Assembly (NCBI GenBank): GCA_905147135.1
Contig: LR990051.1
Span: 2,151,963 to 2,215,962 of the forward strand
DNA from: Blastobasis lacticolella
Taxonomy: Eukaryota > Arthropoda > Insecta > Lepidoptera > Blastobasidae
Direction: 5' to 3'
Length of the DNA: 64,000 nucleotides
The notes beneath the pieces are model-generated. The model searched no databases, was not told the origin of the DNA, and saw nothing but the letters and a program-made list of their open reading frames with translations. Position numbers and translations under genes: made by a program. The first letter of the stretch is position 1; each line of letters opens with the position of its first letter. Shown piece by piece: positions 49,156 to 61,600 of this stretch.

Positions 49156-51224
49156 ATGTTATGGCAACAGCGAAAACAAATCAGAGTAGATTATGCAAGA
49201 CCTTGCGCAGGTAACCTGTGCATGCGGTTATCAAATGCACGGGAGCAAAGCACAGTTGCTGTGGAGGACAGTTATGTGAAGAAGTTCATGAAAGCCGTTG
49301 GTTGGATGGACCAGTCAAGGACAGTGAGTGCCTACAATTACTTATAACTAATTTTGGAACATGCAATTAAGAAAGTTAAAAATTGTGAAATTGTTAGTTG
49401 TTTTGCAAAGTTTTAAATTTTTGATTTCCTCCGATAACCTAACCTATTGGTTAGGTTGTTGGAAAATTTTAAAATGTTGACCCAGTCACCATCCCTATTA
49501 GATAAATATGTATCTAACCTAAAATTTATCTTTCAGCGTTTAAAACTGACTGGATACTTCCTTTATGAATGTGTACCAGAGAAAGTAAATTACGTTGATT
49601 GGTTCAGAAAGCTAGAACTACCTGACACATTTACATCTTGGTTTATTGTTACGGAACTACACGTATGGCTACTCATGGTACGGTACATGGCTGAAGATGT
49701 AACATCCACAACTAGTGAAAAAAAGAAATATGTACAAGGGGATGGTTATTTTGTAAGAAATTGTATAATTGAGGCTCTTTGGGCAGATGTTGGAAATAGG
49801 ATTAAGCTTTTGGAGGTAAATTGTTATTTTGTATATGTGATAATAATTAATCGAATAATTATATGGATTGAGCATTCTGCTGCCAAGATAGACTGATGCA
49901 GATTTCATCATAATTATACTGTGGGTCCACAGTCCATCTTGGTCTTTTTTATTATTTAATATGACTAAAAAAGGAGATGCAGGCCACCTGATGGAAAGTA
50001 GTAACCGCCGCCTATGGACATATCAACACCAGGAACGGTACCGCCGATCGCTAATCATGATACCACCCTCTGGAATGACGTCACAGAATATCCGAAACGT
50101 ATGTTGTGACGTCATTGCAGAGGGGTGGGATCATGCGATTGGAGATCGGCCGTGGCGCTTAAGGGGTGCTACCAATGCGTTGCCCGCCTCTAAGGAAATC
50201 TCTAATATACCTCTTAATAAAGCTTTTCACTTTCTATAATTAATAAATAGACAATAATTTTAACATCTATCAATCTATTTTACTCTTGGCAGGGAGCAAA
50301 TCCAGCATTAGCCAGAAAACAAGTGACAGAGTTGTCCGAGCAGTTCCAGGCAGCATTAGTAGCATATGACGAGGGTCTGGACAATGACCGCATACTGGCT
50401 TCTGCTGTATGGAGGAGGTTCTATTTCCTCTCGGAGGACACTGACGCTGAGCATGTCGAGGCTATTGTGCATTTTATTAGACATCAGGTGTGTATGACTA
50501 ATAGTAATAAAGCCCTATCTATACAAATGGCGGCCTGGAAACGGACATGGTCTAAACGTGTTTTGAGATTTACCCTATTTTTTAAACCGCTCGCATGCGC
50601 TACCTTTTTTTTTACACTCGTAAGTTGCTAGAGATCGAAAAGACAAACATTAGAAGACAAGCGGTCGCGTGGATATGGTTATATAAATAGGGCCAGTAGG
50701 AGTAGGAGTCGCAAAAATATATCTTCACGCCCATACGGGCAATGGAGCACGCTCCTGTCACATAGCACCCACCTTTATCCAGGGTCCTATCGACCTCTCG
50801 GTCATACAGACCGCGTCAGACCTAGTCACGGGTGATGCGCACGCTGACTTGCCGGTGGCTCTTCGGATGTAGCAGTTTTAACTAGTTTTTGTCTGACTTT
50901 GGACTTATTTCTCATCCCTAATTTGAGGAATTATGTTTTATTTTGTTACTAGCCGTTCCGCGGTTTTCACCCGCGTGTAGTACGGATCTGAACATTAGAC
51001 TATAGTCCTGCATCAAAATCACGCTCTGGAATAACGTAGCTTCTTAATAGCGAAATGATTTTCAAAATCGGTTTAGTAGTCACAAAGATTACTTCCAACA
51101 TTCAAACCAAACTAAATATATTTTGGTTTTCCTAATATTTCAGATGGCAGAATTGGATAAAATTCGCAGTTCGGATCTGAAGTGGAAACCAGACTTTGAA
51201 TGGCTTAGTATACTCAACCACTAA
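49156..51224 (+). CDS. UQCC1: UQCC1/CBP3-type ubiquinol-cytochrome c reductase assembly factor
   Basis: This mitochondrial chaperone supports cytochrome b synthesis and complex III assembly. Four exons join in phase 0: 49156-49323, 49537-49815, 50293-50487 and 51144-51224 (240 aa from the ATG at 49156). The ubiquinol-cytochrome c chaperone domain is recognisable: LPDTFTSWFIVTELHVWLLM in exon 2, EALWADVGNRIK, then YDEGLDNDRILASAVWRRFY and EHVEAIVHFIRHQ in exon 3, and LKWKPDFEWLSI near the C-terminus. An acceptor (TTTCAG) lies directly before the ATG, so an upstream exon exists. It may be non-coding, in which case the Arg-rich N-terminus MLWQQRKQIRVDYAR acts as the presequence. Alternatively, a coding exon such as the Arg-rich ATG frame at 48717 might contribute, but I see no good donor for it. 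Introns contain repeats, including a hairpin at 50044-50149. Confidence 0.9.
50044..50149. mobile_element. Hairpin insertion with two TGACGTCA motifs in UQCC1 intron
   Basis: CCGATCGCTAATCATGATAC... GGAATGACGTCACA folds against TGTGACGTCATTGCAG...GATCGG. TGACGTCA lies at 50076-50083 and 50107-50114. The hairpin interrupts a repeat R-like fragment (GGCCACCTGATGGAAAGTAG before, CCAATGCGTTGCCCGCCTCT after). Confidence 0.75.
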
Positions 51225-51439
51225 TGTCGCATCTCGTACGTACCACCTCTATTTGTAATGTTTTGTAAAATAATTCTGTAGATATTATCGTTGTTGATAT
51301 GTTTTAAAATAATTATTAGCAATAATAACACTTTATTACGAACGACAACTGTTTTTATTGACAAGTAATATTTCGTCGTCACCGAAAGAGTACTAGGTAA
51401 TCTAAGTGTGTTTACATAATAAATTTAACAGCCAATTCA

Positions 51440-51780
51440 CAACTAGTGTCAAATAAGAAGAGACTTGGCGGGTCACATGGTTCGACTTGCTTAGTAGGCA
51501 TTACCTGCGCGAAATCCCCTCTACTGCCATTTGACAAGTCTCTTCTTTCATGACGCGGATTATACGCTTTTATAGTTGGTAACGTGACGATATTATCGTG
51601 GACGCCCAAGATATAGGGGAGAGATGGCATGAAAAGGACACATTAAATGGGTCCAATAAGCCTCTACAACAAAAATGTTCCCTTCATGCCACCTCTCCCC
51701 AATATCGTTGACGTCCACGATAATATTGTCACCTTACAAAATATAAAAGCGCCCAATGGAGCATGCAGGAAACATACAGC
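51440..51780. mobile_element. Foldback element(s) just 3' of UQCC1
   Basis: GACGATATTATCGTGGACGC... GGGGAGAGATGGCATGAA (51575-51635) is inverted at 51675-51750 (TTCATGCCACCTCTCCCC...GTCCACGATAATATTGTC). An inner AGAAGAGACTTG/CAAGTCTCTTCT pair lies at 51456-51547. Confidence 0.65.
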
Positions 51781-51889
51781 GGCCGCCCGGAGCCCGAGTG
51801 GCCTGGACTATATGATCAGCGAGTACAGTCTGCCAAGAAGGTAGTCTAGGTGGTAAGTAATAAAACAACTTTACCTTAAAGGATTATTT

Positions 51890-52135
51890 ATACCTTCTAT
51901 ATATATACATAGTACAAAACAAAGTCGTTTCCCGCCGTCTATCTTTATCTATGTATGTACGATTAGATCTTTATGCGGTATTTTAATGCGGTTTTCAACA
52001 ATAGATACGAGTGACTAATAAGAGGAAGGTTAATAGGCAAGAAAACAGATAGTAGGTAAGGGTAAAGTAGGTGTAGGGTAGGGTAGGGTAGGGGAAGACG
52101 CTACGCGAACGAAGTCGCACGGGGTCTAGTTAAAT
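51890..52135 (+). repeat. Repeat V copy with (GGGTA)n
   Basis: It shares GTCGTTTCCCGCCGTCTATC and TTCAACAATAGATACGAGTG with other copies. A GTAGGGTAGGGTAGGG run lies at about 52075-52095. Confidence 0.65.
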
Positions 52136-52614
52136 AATATTTTGACAAATTATTTAACATTAGCGACATGGACGGCACGGGAAGCTTTGTCAAAACTGAT
52201 TGACCACTTTCTTAGCAGACTGTACCTACGGGGCTTAGACTTTGGATGCGTTTTCGTCCAAACGTCATGGGTATGTATCACCCCACCGAATCCAACCCTC
52301 CGATTTGTACTCGCACTGAAGGTACAGTCAAACGCATTTAGCTAGCGGCCGTTGTGTTCGCTTGCAATATATATGGGAGGGTTTAAACAGGCGTATGCAG
52401 GCCAGTATTATTCGGTAATCGCCCCCGCGGACGCACGACGAACGCGTTGGTTTGATCAGACCTAAAAGACTCACGAAACATGCGAAACGCAGCCAAAGTT
52501 CGACCGGCCTTAGATACTCGGTCTTAGACAACATTTTCTCGCGCAGCGCATTCAGACCCAAACGAAAAGTATGAAATAATTTATTAATAATCAATTTACA
52601 AAAGCCACAACTCC

Positions 52615-55600
52615 TCAAGATCTCGAATAGAAGAGTTCCCTCAGCCTCTCGCATCGCTCACGTTCCCACAGCACGGTGACCACGGTTTTGCACAAATTGT
52701 CTATCTTGCATCCGTCTCCGCACCACAGCAGTCTATTGTCACTGAGCTTCGAATAGAATGCGGAATACATGTCCAGCAAATGAGGAGCGGTAGACACCAT
52801 GCTGGTAACCAAGTTGTCCATGGTGGCCGGAGTGAGGTCTGGTATGGAGAAGCTGTTTGTCACATTGTACAGTTGGAACCAATGGGGCCGTCTGTCCGGC
52901 GTCAGGTTCGCTTCGGTTAGGTTGTACACGTAGTTCACTATCGACTGTGTGGCCTGTGAATGAAGAATAGGAATGTAAACAAAGAGCGAGTCTGGATTGT
53001 ATAACTGTTAGCAATTTTAGCGTTATTGGGTTTATTAAGTATCATCGATAAGCCTCCTCCAAAACAGTGGAGAATTCCATCCCACTGATGGGAATTTAAT
53101 TAAATATGCGAAAGTAACGAGACCTAATTTTGCTACATTACACATACCTAAGATTCGTGTGTGATTATACTAATCCATCCATATAAGTACCTAACTCTGT
53201 TTCATTTTCATACCTAAACAGCTGACAGAATTCTATATTTTTGAAGCCAAACAAAATTTTTGCGAATTCAACATTTAAATAATTCAACAACATTTTGATC
53301 CGGAAAGTGATTTCGATCAAATTTGGCAAAGAAATAAATGGCAACCTGTGAAAGTAGTAGGTTACTTTTTATCTTAAAAAAAATAACCGAATCTTACACG
53401 GACGAATTATCATGACGGATATATTTAGATGATTCTTCTCCGCTAGTGCGTCGCGTCGCGTGGCGTGGGCGCAGAATACTAATATACTTACGAAGGTATC
53501 AGGGTTGAAGGTAGCCACTTTGTAGTTGAGGTTGTAGTTCGAGTACGTGGTGGCGCTGCCTCCGCCCCAGGCCATCGCCGAGGGCTCCCCCGCGTCGGAG
53601 TAGAATATCTTGAACTCGTCTGAGTGCGTGTGACCGTTGAACTCCGCTACGATCGTCGATGAGAATCTGGGGAGAGTGGGTCTGTTTTGAAACTTCTATA
53701 TATAGGCAGGTGTATCGTGGCAAGGGGCAGGCCACCTTGCTCGTAGAACTGATGGCCGATGGCGGGGCGGGCGGAGAGGTCCTCGAGTGGTGACCGCGTA
53801 CAGGAAATTAAAGTTTAAGAGCTCAGTTTTACATTGTAACACACTGTTTCAGAGTAGCGAAAATATACACAAGGTCACACTTAGTTTTGTCTCTGGATCA
53901 GACCGATTAATTAAACGATTATTGAAGTGACAAATTCAGTTTTATAATAATTTATTATTAAATAGAAATTAAAAAATAATACAGTAGTATAATAAAATAA
54001 CTAACAAATAATCGATTCTTGCTTTAAGTCACCGTTCTAATCAATTGCCTTAGTCTGTCGTAGATCAAGATTTTAAAGTCCTTTGCCCATAAGAAGTCCA
54101 CGTGGTTAAATGGTTTGTAGGGCACTTCGGCCGAGTAAACTACGTTGGGCAGGTTTTCTCGTAACGTGTTCACGTCATACGGGTGCGCCAACCAATCGTC
54201 GGCGCTGTAGAAAAGGGCGACTGGGGCAACAATGTTGCTCAGCTCGTAACTAGGGGGTGTCTGGCTTCCGTACCGCGCGATGTTCTGACTCGCACCGTAG
54301 TCGAAATGCCTAAAATCGCCCGACACAATGCTCTGGCCGTAATGAGCGAACTGCTTCACCGACGCCCCGGCCGGCGCATGGCTGTATATCACCGGCAAAT
54401 TGGTCACATTCAGCTGACTGAAGCTGAACCCCGCGGTCAGCATGATCATGTTGCTGCACAGGAACTCCGCCACCGGCCCCGTTCCGCACAAGAGCTGCTT
54501 TAGATTCTTCGTAATCGCGTTATCCGGCAAAAACTCGTAGAGACCAAACAGCTTCGACACGACGTGGACTAGCGGCCCGACCGGCGCGAACAGCCTTACA
54601 ATCGGAGATTTCGCCCTGGACATGAACGCTATGGGCGACAACGCGACCATCAGCGAGATATTCCTGTTATATTCCGGCCGCTCCGACGCCATCACGAAGA
54701 ACGACGTCGTACCTTGCGAGTGCCCGATGTATACCAGCTTCTCCTTTTTGGTTGTGTCCAAGACGTAATCGATCATGGCCGGAAGGTCGTAGCAGCCGAT
54801 TTCGTGCCACGAGAAGTCCCAGAACTCGCCGTTCGACGGGTGTAGATGCGTGTGTCTGCGCGAATGTTTGTTGCCGCGAGCGTTGCCCAGCCAGACGTCG
54901 TGTCCGTCGGCGGCCAGCAGGTACGCGAGGCCGCTGTCGACGCCGTTCAGCACGAAATCGTCGGCGCTGCTCATGAGCCCGTGCATTAGGAAGGTTACGG
55001 GACCGCCGCCCGGGATCCTGAACATTGTCAGAATATACCCGTCTTCGGTTACGACGTCGTGTCGCTCGATTCGGAATCCGTATTTGCTGACGAGTTCCTC
55101 GATCGTCAATCGGCAGTCTTCGTTCTGCTGGCCGTTCCAGAATGCGAATGCGATATCGTTGGCGTAGTCGACGATGTTCTGATCGCTGATCAGGATCGGG
55201 AGCCCGGGCCCCGAGCCGAAGGTGCGGGCTAACACGGTCGGCAAGTACGACGTGACCCCGGCGGAGGCGGCGATCAGGTCCCCGGTGATTTTTGTCCCGG
55301 TTTCGACGATTGGATTGTCTATTATTGTGTTGATGATGTCGCGGCCGGCGTTTGCCACCGCGGGGAACAAATCTCCGAACAGCCCGCCGTCGCACAGCCC
55401 CACAATAGACACCAACAATAGAACTTTGAACATGGTGTTACGCAACACAAGCACCCATCGTATTGTCAAATGGTACACTGATCACTAATGTGAACCGACC
55501 TTGACTTTTTGCTCCCAACGGTGATTTTTTGCTCTGTGATCATTTAGATATTTGTTCTTTTTATTTAAATAAGTGCTAACAATCTTTACCTGTTATAAAA

Positions 55601-58600
55601 AGTAGGTAAATATAAAAACATCCGCACATAGTTAAATGTGATATTACGTGACTCTACATAAATTATTCGGATTAAGCAATTGCCTACCTATGGTAGGTGA
55701 GGTAGTTGTAAGTAGTACCTATCTATTCATTTCTAATGACTGTATGTTCCTATTCTTTTGCGCAACCAATTACAATGTGTTTAGATAAGTATGTGATGTT
55801 CACAATTTATTTATAATTTACAAAAGATTGCTCACTTATTTTTCACAACGAACGTGCTATTTCATCGCAGTGTTGTCGCATGGCTGCTTTACGAATACCT
55901 AGGTACAGTCACTCCTAGGTAGATAAAGGCTCTTTTTTTAATGCATTTAATTGTTACCAATTGCCAATTGTATTATTGTGCAATAAAGTTTTAAATAAAT
56001 AATAAATAAATAAATTGTTTATTTTTTATACCACCAATGTGGCAAACAAGCTTACGGCCCGCCTGATGGTAAGTAGTCACCGCAGCCTATGGACGTGCAT
56101 CACCCACGCGTTGCCGACCTCGTAAAAACCTTTTCACTCCTTTCTCGAAGACCTCATGTTGTAGGTACTCTCCAGGGAAAACCTCTCAAGATAGTTCATT
56201 TCACAATTGAGAAAGTTCCTTTAGAACCGCACAGTTAGCGACCAATTTAGCTCCGAGGTAAAAAAAAACAAAGAAAAAGTATTAGTGAAACTACCTTTAT
56301 TGGAAAGATAATTGTATGGCATTTATGTTTGAATATGATTTCTGCAATGTGGATGCCGTGACTGGCGCGCAGATAGCCTAATTTGGATATTATCATACAC
56401 TTTTCGCAACAATCCCGGCCGTACCTACTTCGCTAATAAATAATAATGAGGTACAATCTCGGTAGAATTAAGTTAATAAATACACGACGGCCACATGACC
56501 GTAATCATATTTACACATAAATGCCATAAAATTATCATTCCTTTAAAGCTAGTTCCACTGACACTGAATCCTTTTTCTTTGTTTTATTTCAATTTAAATA
56601 TCTCCGCCTCTTAAATAAACATCCTATACAATGGTATAGTGAAACGGTCAGCTATTATATTGTAGTACATTAAGTCTAATTATGAATTGGATTTCGGTAC
56701 CCCACACGATGGAAACACTATAAGGATCTGAGGGCACCTATTATTTGTCTGGGAATAATCATCATCATTATCATCATATCAGCCAGAAGACGCCTAGGTA
56801 CTGCTAGGCGTAGGTCTCCCCCAGAGATCTCCACAAAGGCCGGTCCAGTGCCTTCTGTGCGGGCCGGTGGGATAATAATAGTGTAACGTAAAGAATTACT
56901 TCAGCAACAGAGTTGTAGCACGTTAGAATGAGTTACCCCAGCAAGTAGGGTCAGCACAGCACCGAGACCTTTAAAACACTTTGGAAAGAAAAGAGAAATT
57001 AAATCATCAATTACATTGAAGATAATATGCAATTGGTAATATCCCTAATTCAATCCCAATTTTGGATCATTCCCGTTGTCCCCCGAATGCTATCCTTCGA
57101 ATGGGGGACATAAGTTTCGTTGTCCCCCGAATATTTTCGCTTCCTTGGTTTACCCCAACATCCAAGCTTACAATCATAAGTAGCACACAAACTTTTCCCC
57201 TTTATAATATTATTTGCTGGCTTACCTGTTAACGATTCTGTTGTACTCCCTAGTCCAGTAATACATGAGATCAGCAACTCCTGGCGGGATGTGCGCCAGG
57301 ATATGAACCTTCTCCCCAGCTCGCTCGGCCTTGTACAGCTCGTCCACCAACCAGTCCAGGTGCGTCTTCGCGTCTTGCGGGTCGTACACAATCCACCTGG
57401 AAGAATTAACAGTGTTGTGACTTGTGAAACTTCCATTGACGAGTCTTGGCAAAGGCCGACTCGTCTTGGTAAGTAGGCATTTTGAGTCGTTACTCGTAAT
57501 TTTGGGTAACAAGACATTGTGGGACTGGACGTTATGAATCAATTGATGATCTGGTACTGGTCATTTTATGACGCAATTATTTCCCAACTCGTCAGTCGTC
57601 ACCTTACTATCTCGGCACCCATGGATCCGATCTTAGGTATGTTTTTACGTCACATACCTAAGTGACATAATGCGACTACTATTAAGTGACTAATGTATTC
57701 TTGCAAATAAACTATTTGATTTGATTTGATTTTAATGGATAGAAAGGGTCCTAACTTCTATACCATGACGACATAGACATGTACGGGTTATCAATAGAGT
57801 TGCTTGTACGGATGGCGGACGGCATTGCGGCTCCTCTAGCTGACTTATTCAACGAGTGCTTGGATAAAGGCGTGTACCCAAAATCTTTCAAAGAAGTAAA
57901 AGTATGCCCCTTGTATAAAGGGAAAGGCAAAAAGAAAGACCCTGGCTGCTACCGTCCAATATCAATTATCCCAGCTGTCGCCAAGGTATTTGAATATGGG
58001 CTTACCACGAGACTCACATGCTTCCTCCAGCAGACTAACGCAATTTCGAATCGACAGTTTGCCTATCGCGCGGGTCATTCGACTACGATGTTGGTGCGGG
58101 AAGTCGTTGAGTCTGTGTTAAAGGCTAGAGAGAGTAAACAACACGTAGCCCTACTGTGCTGCGATCTCTCAAAAGCTTTCGATGTAGCAGACCACAACGC
58201 CCTCGCCTGTAAGCTGAGGCACTACGGCATCGATGGCCCAGCGCTGTCACTGCTGACGGACTTCATGAATGCTAGGCGTCAGTATGTAGTGGCTAGGTGC
58301 GGCGAGGTAGCGTCAGAGGGAATGACCACCGAGAAGGGAGTTCCCCAGGGATCTTCTCTCTCGAACGTTGCTTTCTCGATGCTCCTCAATGATTTGCCTA
58401 TCCATATAACGGAAGCAGACGCGTTTATGTTTGCTGATGACGTAGGTGTAGTCGTGACAGCCCCAACGCTCGAAATGCTCCAACACAAACTAAACGTGGT
58501 AGCGAGTAAGTTGCTGAACTGGTTTAAAATAAACGGACTGATGCTAAATCTGACAAAAACTCAATTTGTCCAGTTCACCCTGTCAGGGCGTAGTCAGCAG

Positions 58601-61600
58601 TCGCTTTCGGTGAATGTGGATGGAGTGACAATCGAACGTGTACCTGTCGTATCATTCCTGGGCTTCCAATTGGATCAGTCACTATCATGGGAGTCCCACA
58701 TAGAACATCTTTGTGGTAAACTGGGAGGTGCATGTTTCGCGTTGAATCGCATGAGCTCTACCTTGCCTTCGCATGCGGTACGGTCGTGTTATTTCGCCGC
58801 CGTGCAGTCGCTGCTCCAGTACGGCGTGGAGTTCTGGGGGCGCGCCGCCGATTGGGAGCGTGTCTTCCGAATGCAAAAGCGCGCTGTGAGAGCGATTGCA
58901 CGGCTGGCGCACGATACGTCTGCGAAACCATACTTTGTCTCTCTGGGTATTTTAACTTTGCCGTGCCTGCTAATCCTGCATGTGGGTGTATTTGTAAGGG
59001 AGCACTTACATGATTATACCCAGAGGTCAGATGCACAGATACGTCAGCTTCGTTTTGGCAACCGGTTGTTGCCAATTACACATAAGCTCGCAAAAACTGC
59101 AAAAACAGTACGTGTTATGGGCCCCGCAGTCTACAACAGACTTCCAGCGGAAATAACCGATGCGCCTAGTATTGGTTCGTTTAAAAACAAATTACGGCGT
59201 TGGCTAATCGAGCAGGCGTTTTATAGTATGGAGGAATTTTACGCGCTAAAAATTAGATAGAGAAATCCTACAATGCATTTCATACTTTAATTGTTATTAT
59301 TTATTTATTATTTATTTACTATAAGTAAATAATTAATGACATTATGATTATTATTGAATGACATCTTGTATCTACTATTATTAGCTAGATAGAACTACTA
59401 TTGACATTTTGATTAATATGCTTATTTATAATCTTGACATTTATTAATTTGTATGAGTAATTCCATTAATTAATACAATTTTGTATCACATTTTATTGAT
59501 TATGTAACTTAAAATGGTAATTCATTTAATCAAGTTAAATAATTTGAATATTATCATAATTTTATGACGTGTAATGAAAAGTTACCAATAAATAATGTCT
59601 ATGTCTATGTCTATGTCTACATACGGCGAGGCCGCCTCGCGTGCGTCTGAACCTTCTTCAACCCGCCTTGACAGATTGCATGGAGATTATGGCAAGGCAA
59701 AATCCCACAACGTGGACTGACGAACTGGATCACAGGTACTTACCAGCTGTATGCGGAATCCACAAGCCTGGCTTTGTAGGGATCTCTGGGGCAGGCCTAT
59801 GCCCAGCAATGAGCATCTTTTGGCTGATACGTTGATGATAAAGAAATTCTTCCACGAATGTGAAGAACTCTACCGCTGTTCAATGTTCGTTTATGTCATA
59901 TACAATGAGCGCTTAACTCGATAAAAACTCAGTGAATAACTTGTTTTAACCTAACCGCGACGAAAGAGGGGTGGTAGGAATACACTGATTTCAAAGCGAT
60001 TTCCACTTGAATTGGTTTCATCAAAATATGTTTCGTCAAAGTAGTGTAGGAAATAAGTATTTAAATATACGTAAACGTATCAGGGGTTTTCGTATATCTG
60101 TTATTATGATACGTTATTGACATTATCTATCGTGATTCGTGTTCAGACAGACTGACAAGGCCGCGTTCTCAAGTGTATAAAAAGTTAAGTATAAGTGTGG
60201 GCTGTTTCTAGACAGGCATGCTCCATCTATCTAGCATATTTCCACGATAATAAATCTATTATTTCCACAGAATCATGATGACAATGATTTCATTTGTCCG
60301 GCACTTGATAAGTGCATGCTGCGCTGGTGTTTTGTGACAGATATGAATTTGGTATCGCAACTACGAGTATGGTCTAAGCAGATTAGAGAAAGAAATGAGG
60401 CGAAAAAGTTAACTATAAAAAATATGTTTGTGAGTTTGTATGTTCTCATCTCCGAAGCCATTGTTTTACTAATAGGAAGCTACTATATTTTCGAGTGTCA
60501 TAAGCAGACTTCTATATAATGGTCATAAGGTACTTTATGTCCAGGAAAAAGATATCCTTCAGGGTGGTTACTACCTTCCTAACTTATAAATATAGCTAAC
60601 TAGTGGACCCAGCGCGACTTCGATCGCATGGCGTCCTACCCCTACACTACCCTACACCTACTTTACCACTACCTACTCTTTTTTAATCACGTTATCTATT
60701 GCTGAAAATCGCATTAACATCCGTCGCGTATTTTAATAATCGTTCGCGTACATAGATACATGAATTCATATGAAATGAAATGAAAATACATTTATTGTCG
60801 CAGGACACCACATCACAAGTTCACAATATACATATAATTACAGACAGTAAACAATACACATCGGAACATAGGAACACACGGCGGGAATCGACTGTTGTAT
60901 AAGATGTGTATATTAGACGTTTTCCTCATTGTGTTGCGTGCAGTGCAGATGCGTCACGACTATCTATGTAAGTATAATTAATAGTTAGTGTAGACTGGAG
61001 GTAATGGTGACGATGACGTCACTAAGTCATGTTGTTGTGTTTACCCTTTCATGACCTTATATTATGCACGACGACATTTCACGACAGTCGTCTAGCTAGC
61101 CTAGTCTAAACTCTAAGTACTATACTGTACTAATATTATAAAGAGTAAAGTTTGTATGTTTGGGTCAATCTCCGAAACTACTGAGCCGGTTTTGAAAATT
61201 CTATATAATCTTACATTATTCTCGAGTGCCGGGCATGCAATCGCCGCATATTATGATATTGATGTGTGTATCTGTTTGTCTGTGTATGTGTGGAGGTATG
61301 TGTCTGTCTGTGGTGTCGTAGGTTCCGAACGCATTTACCGATTTTGATGCGGTTTTATCGCGGCAGTTAATTGGCTTTGTTTCATTAAATTTTGTTTAGC
61401 AGTTTAGAAAATATTGAGTCCTTACCTATAAAATTGGCATTTTTCGCAAGTATACATTAACTCAAATATTTTTAATTGTACATAACATACCAAAATTAAT
61501 ATTTGATTTCGAAAATAGAGTATTTTTAGATGCCGATAAGTGCCTTAAATTTAATGAAATATGTTTCAGTCATTTTCGCCATACAAAACGCCAATTTCAG

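Noticed and set aside
54667..55395. 242-codon Arg-rich frame over the lipase gene
   Set aside because: It is an alternative frame of the lipase coding region; the Arg-rich composition reflects codon shadowing.
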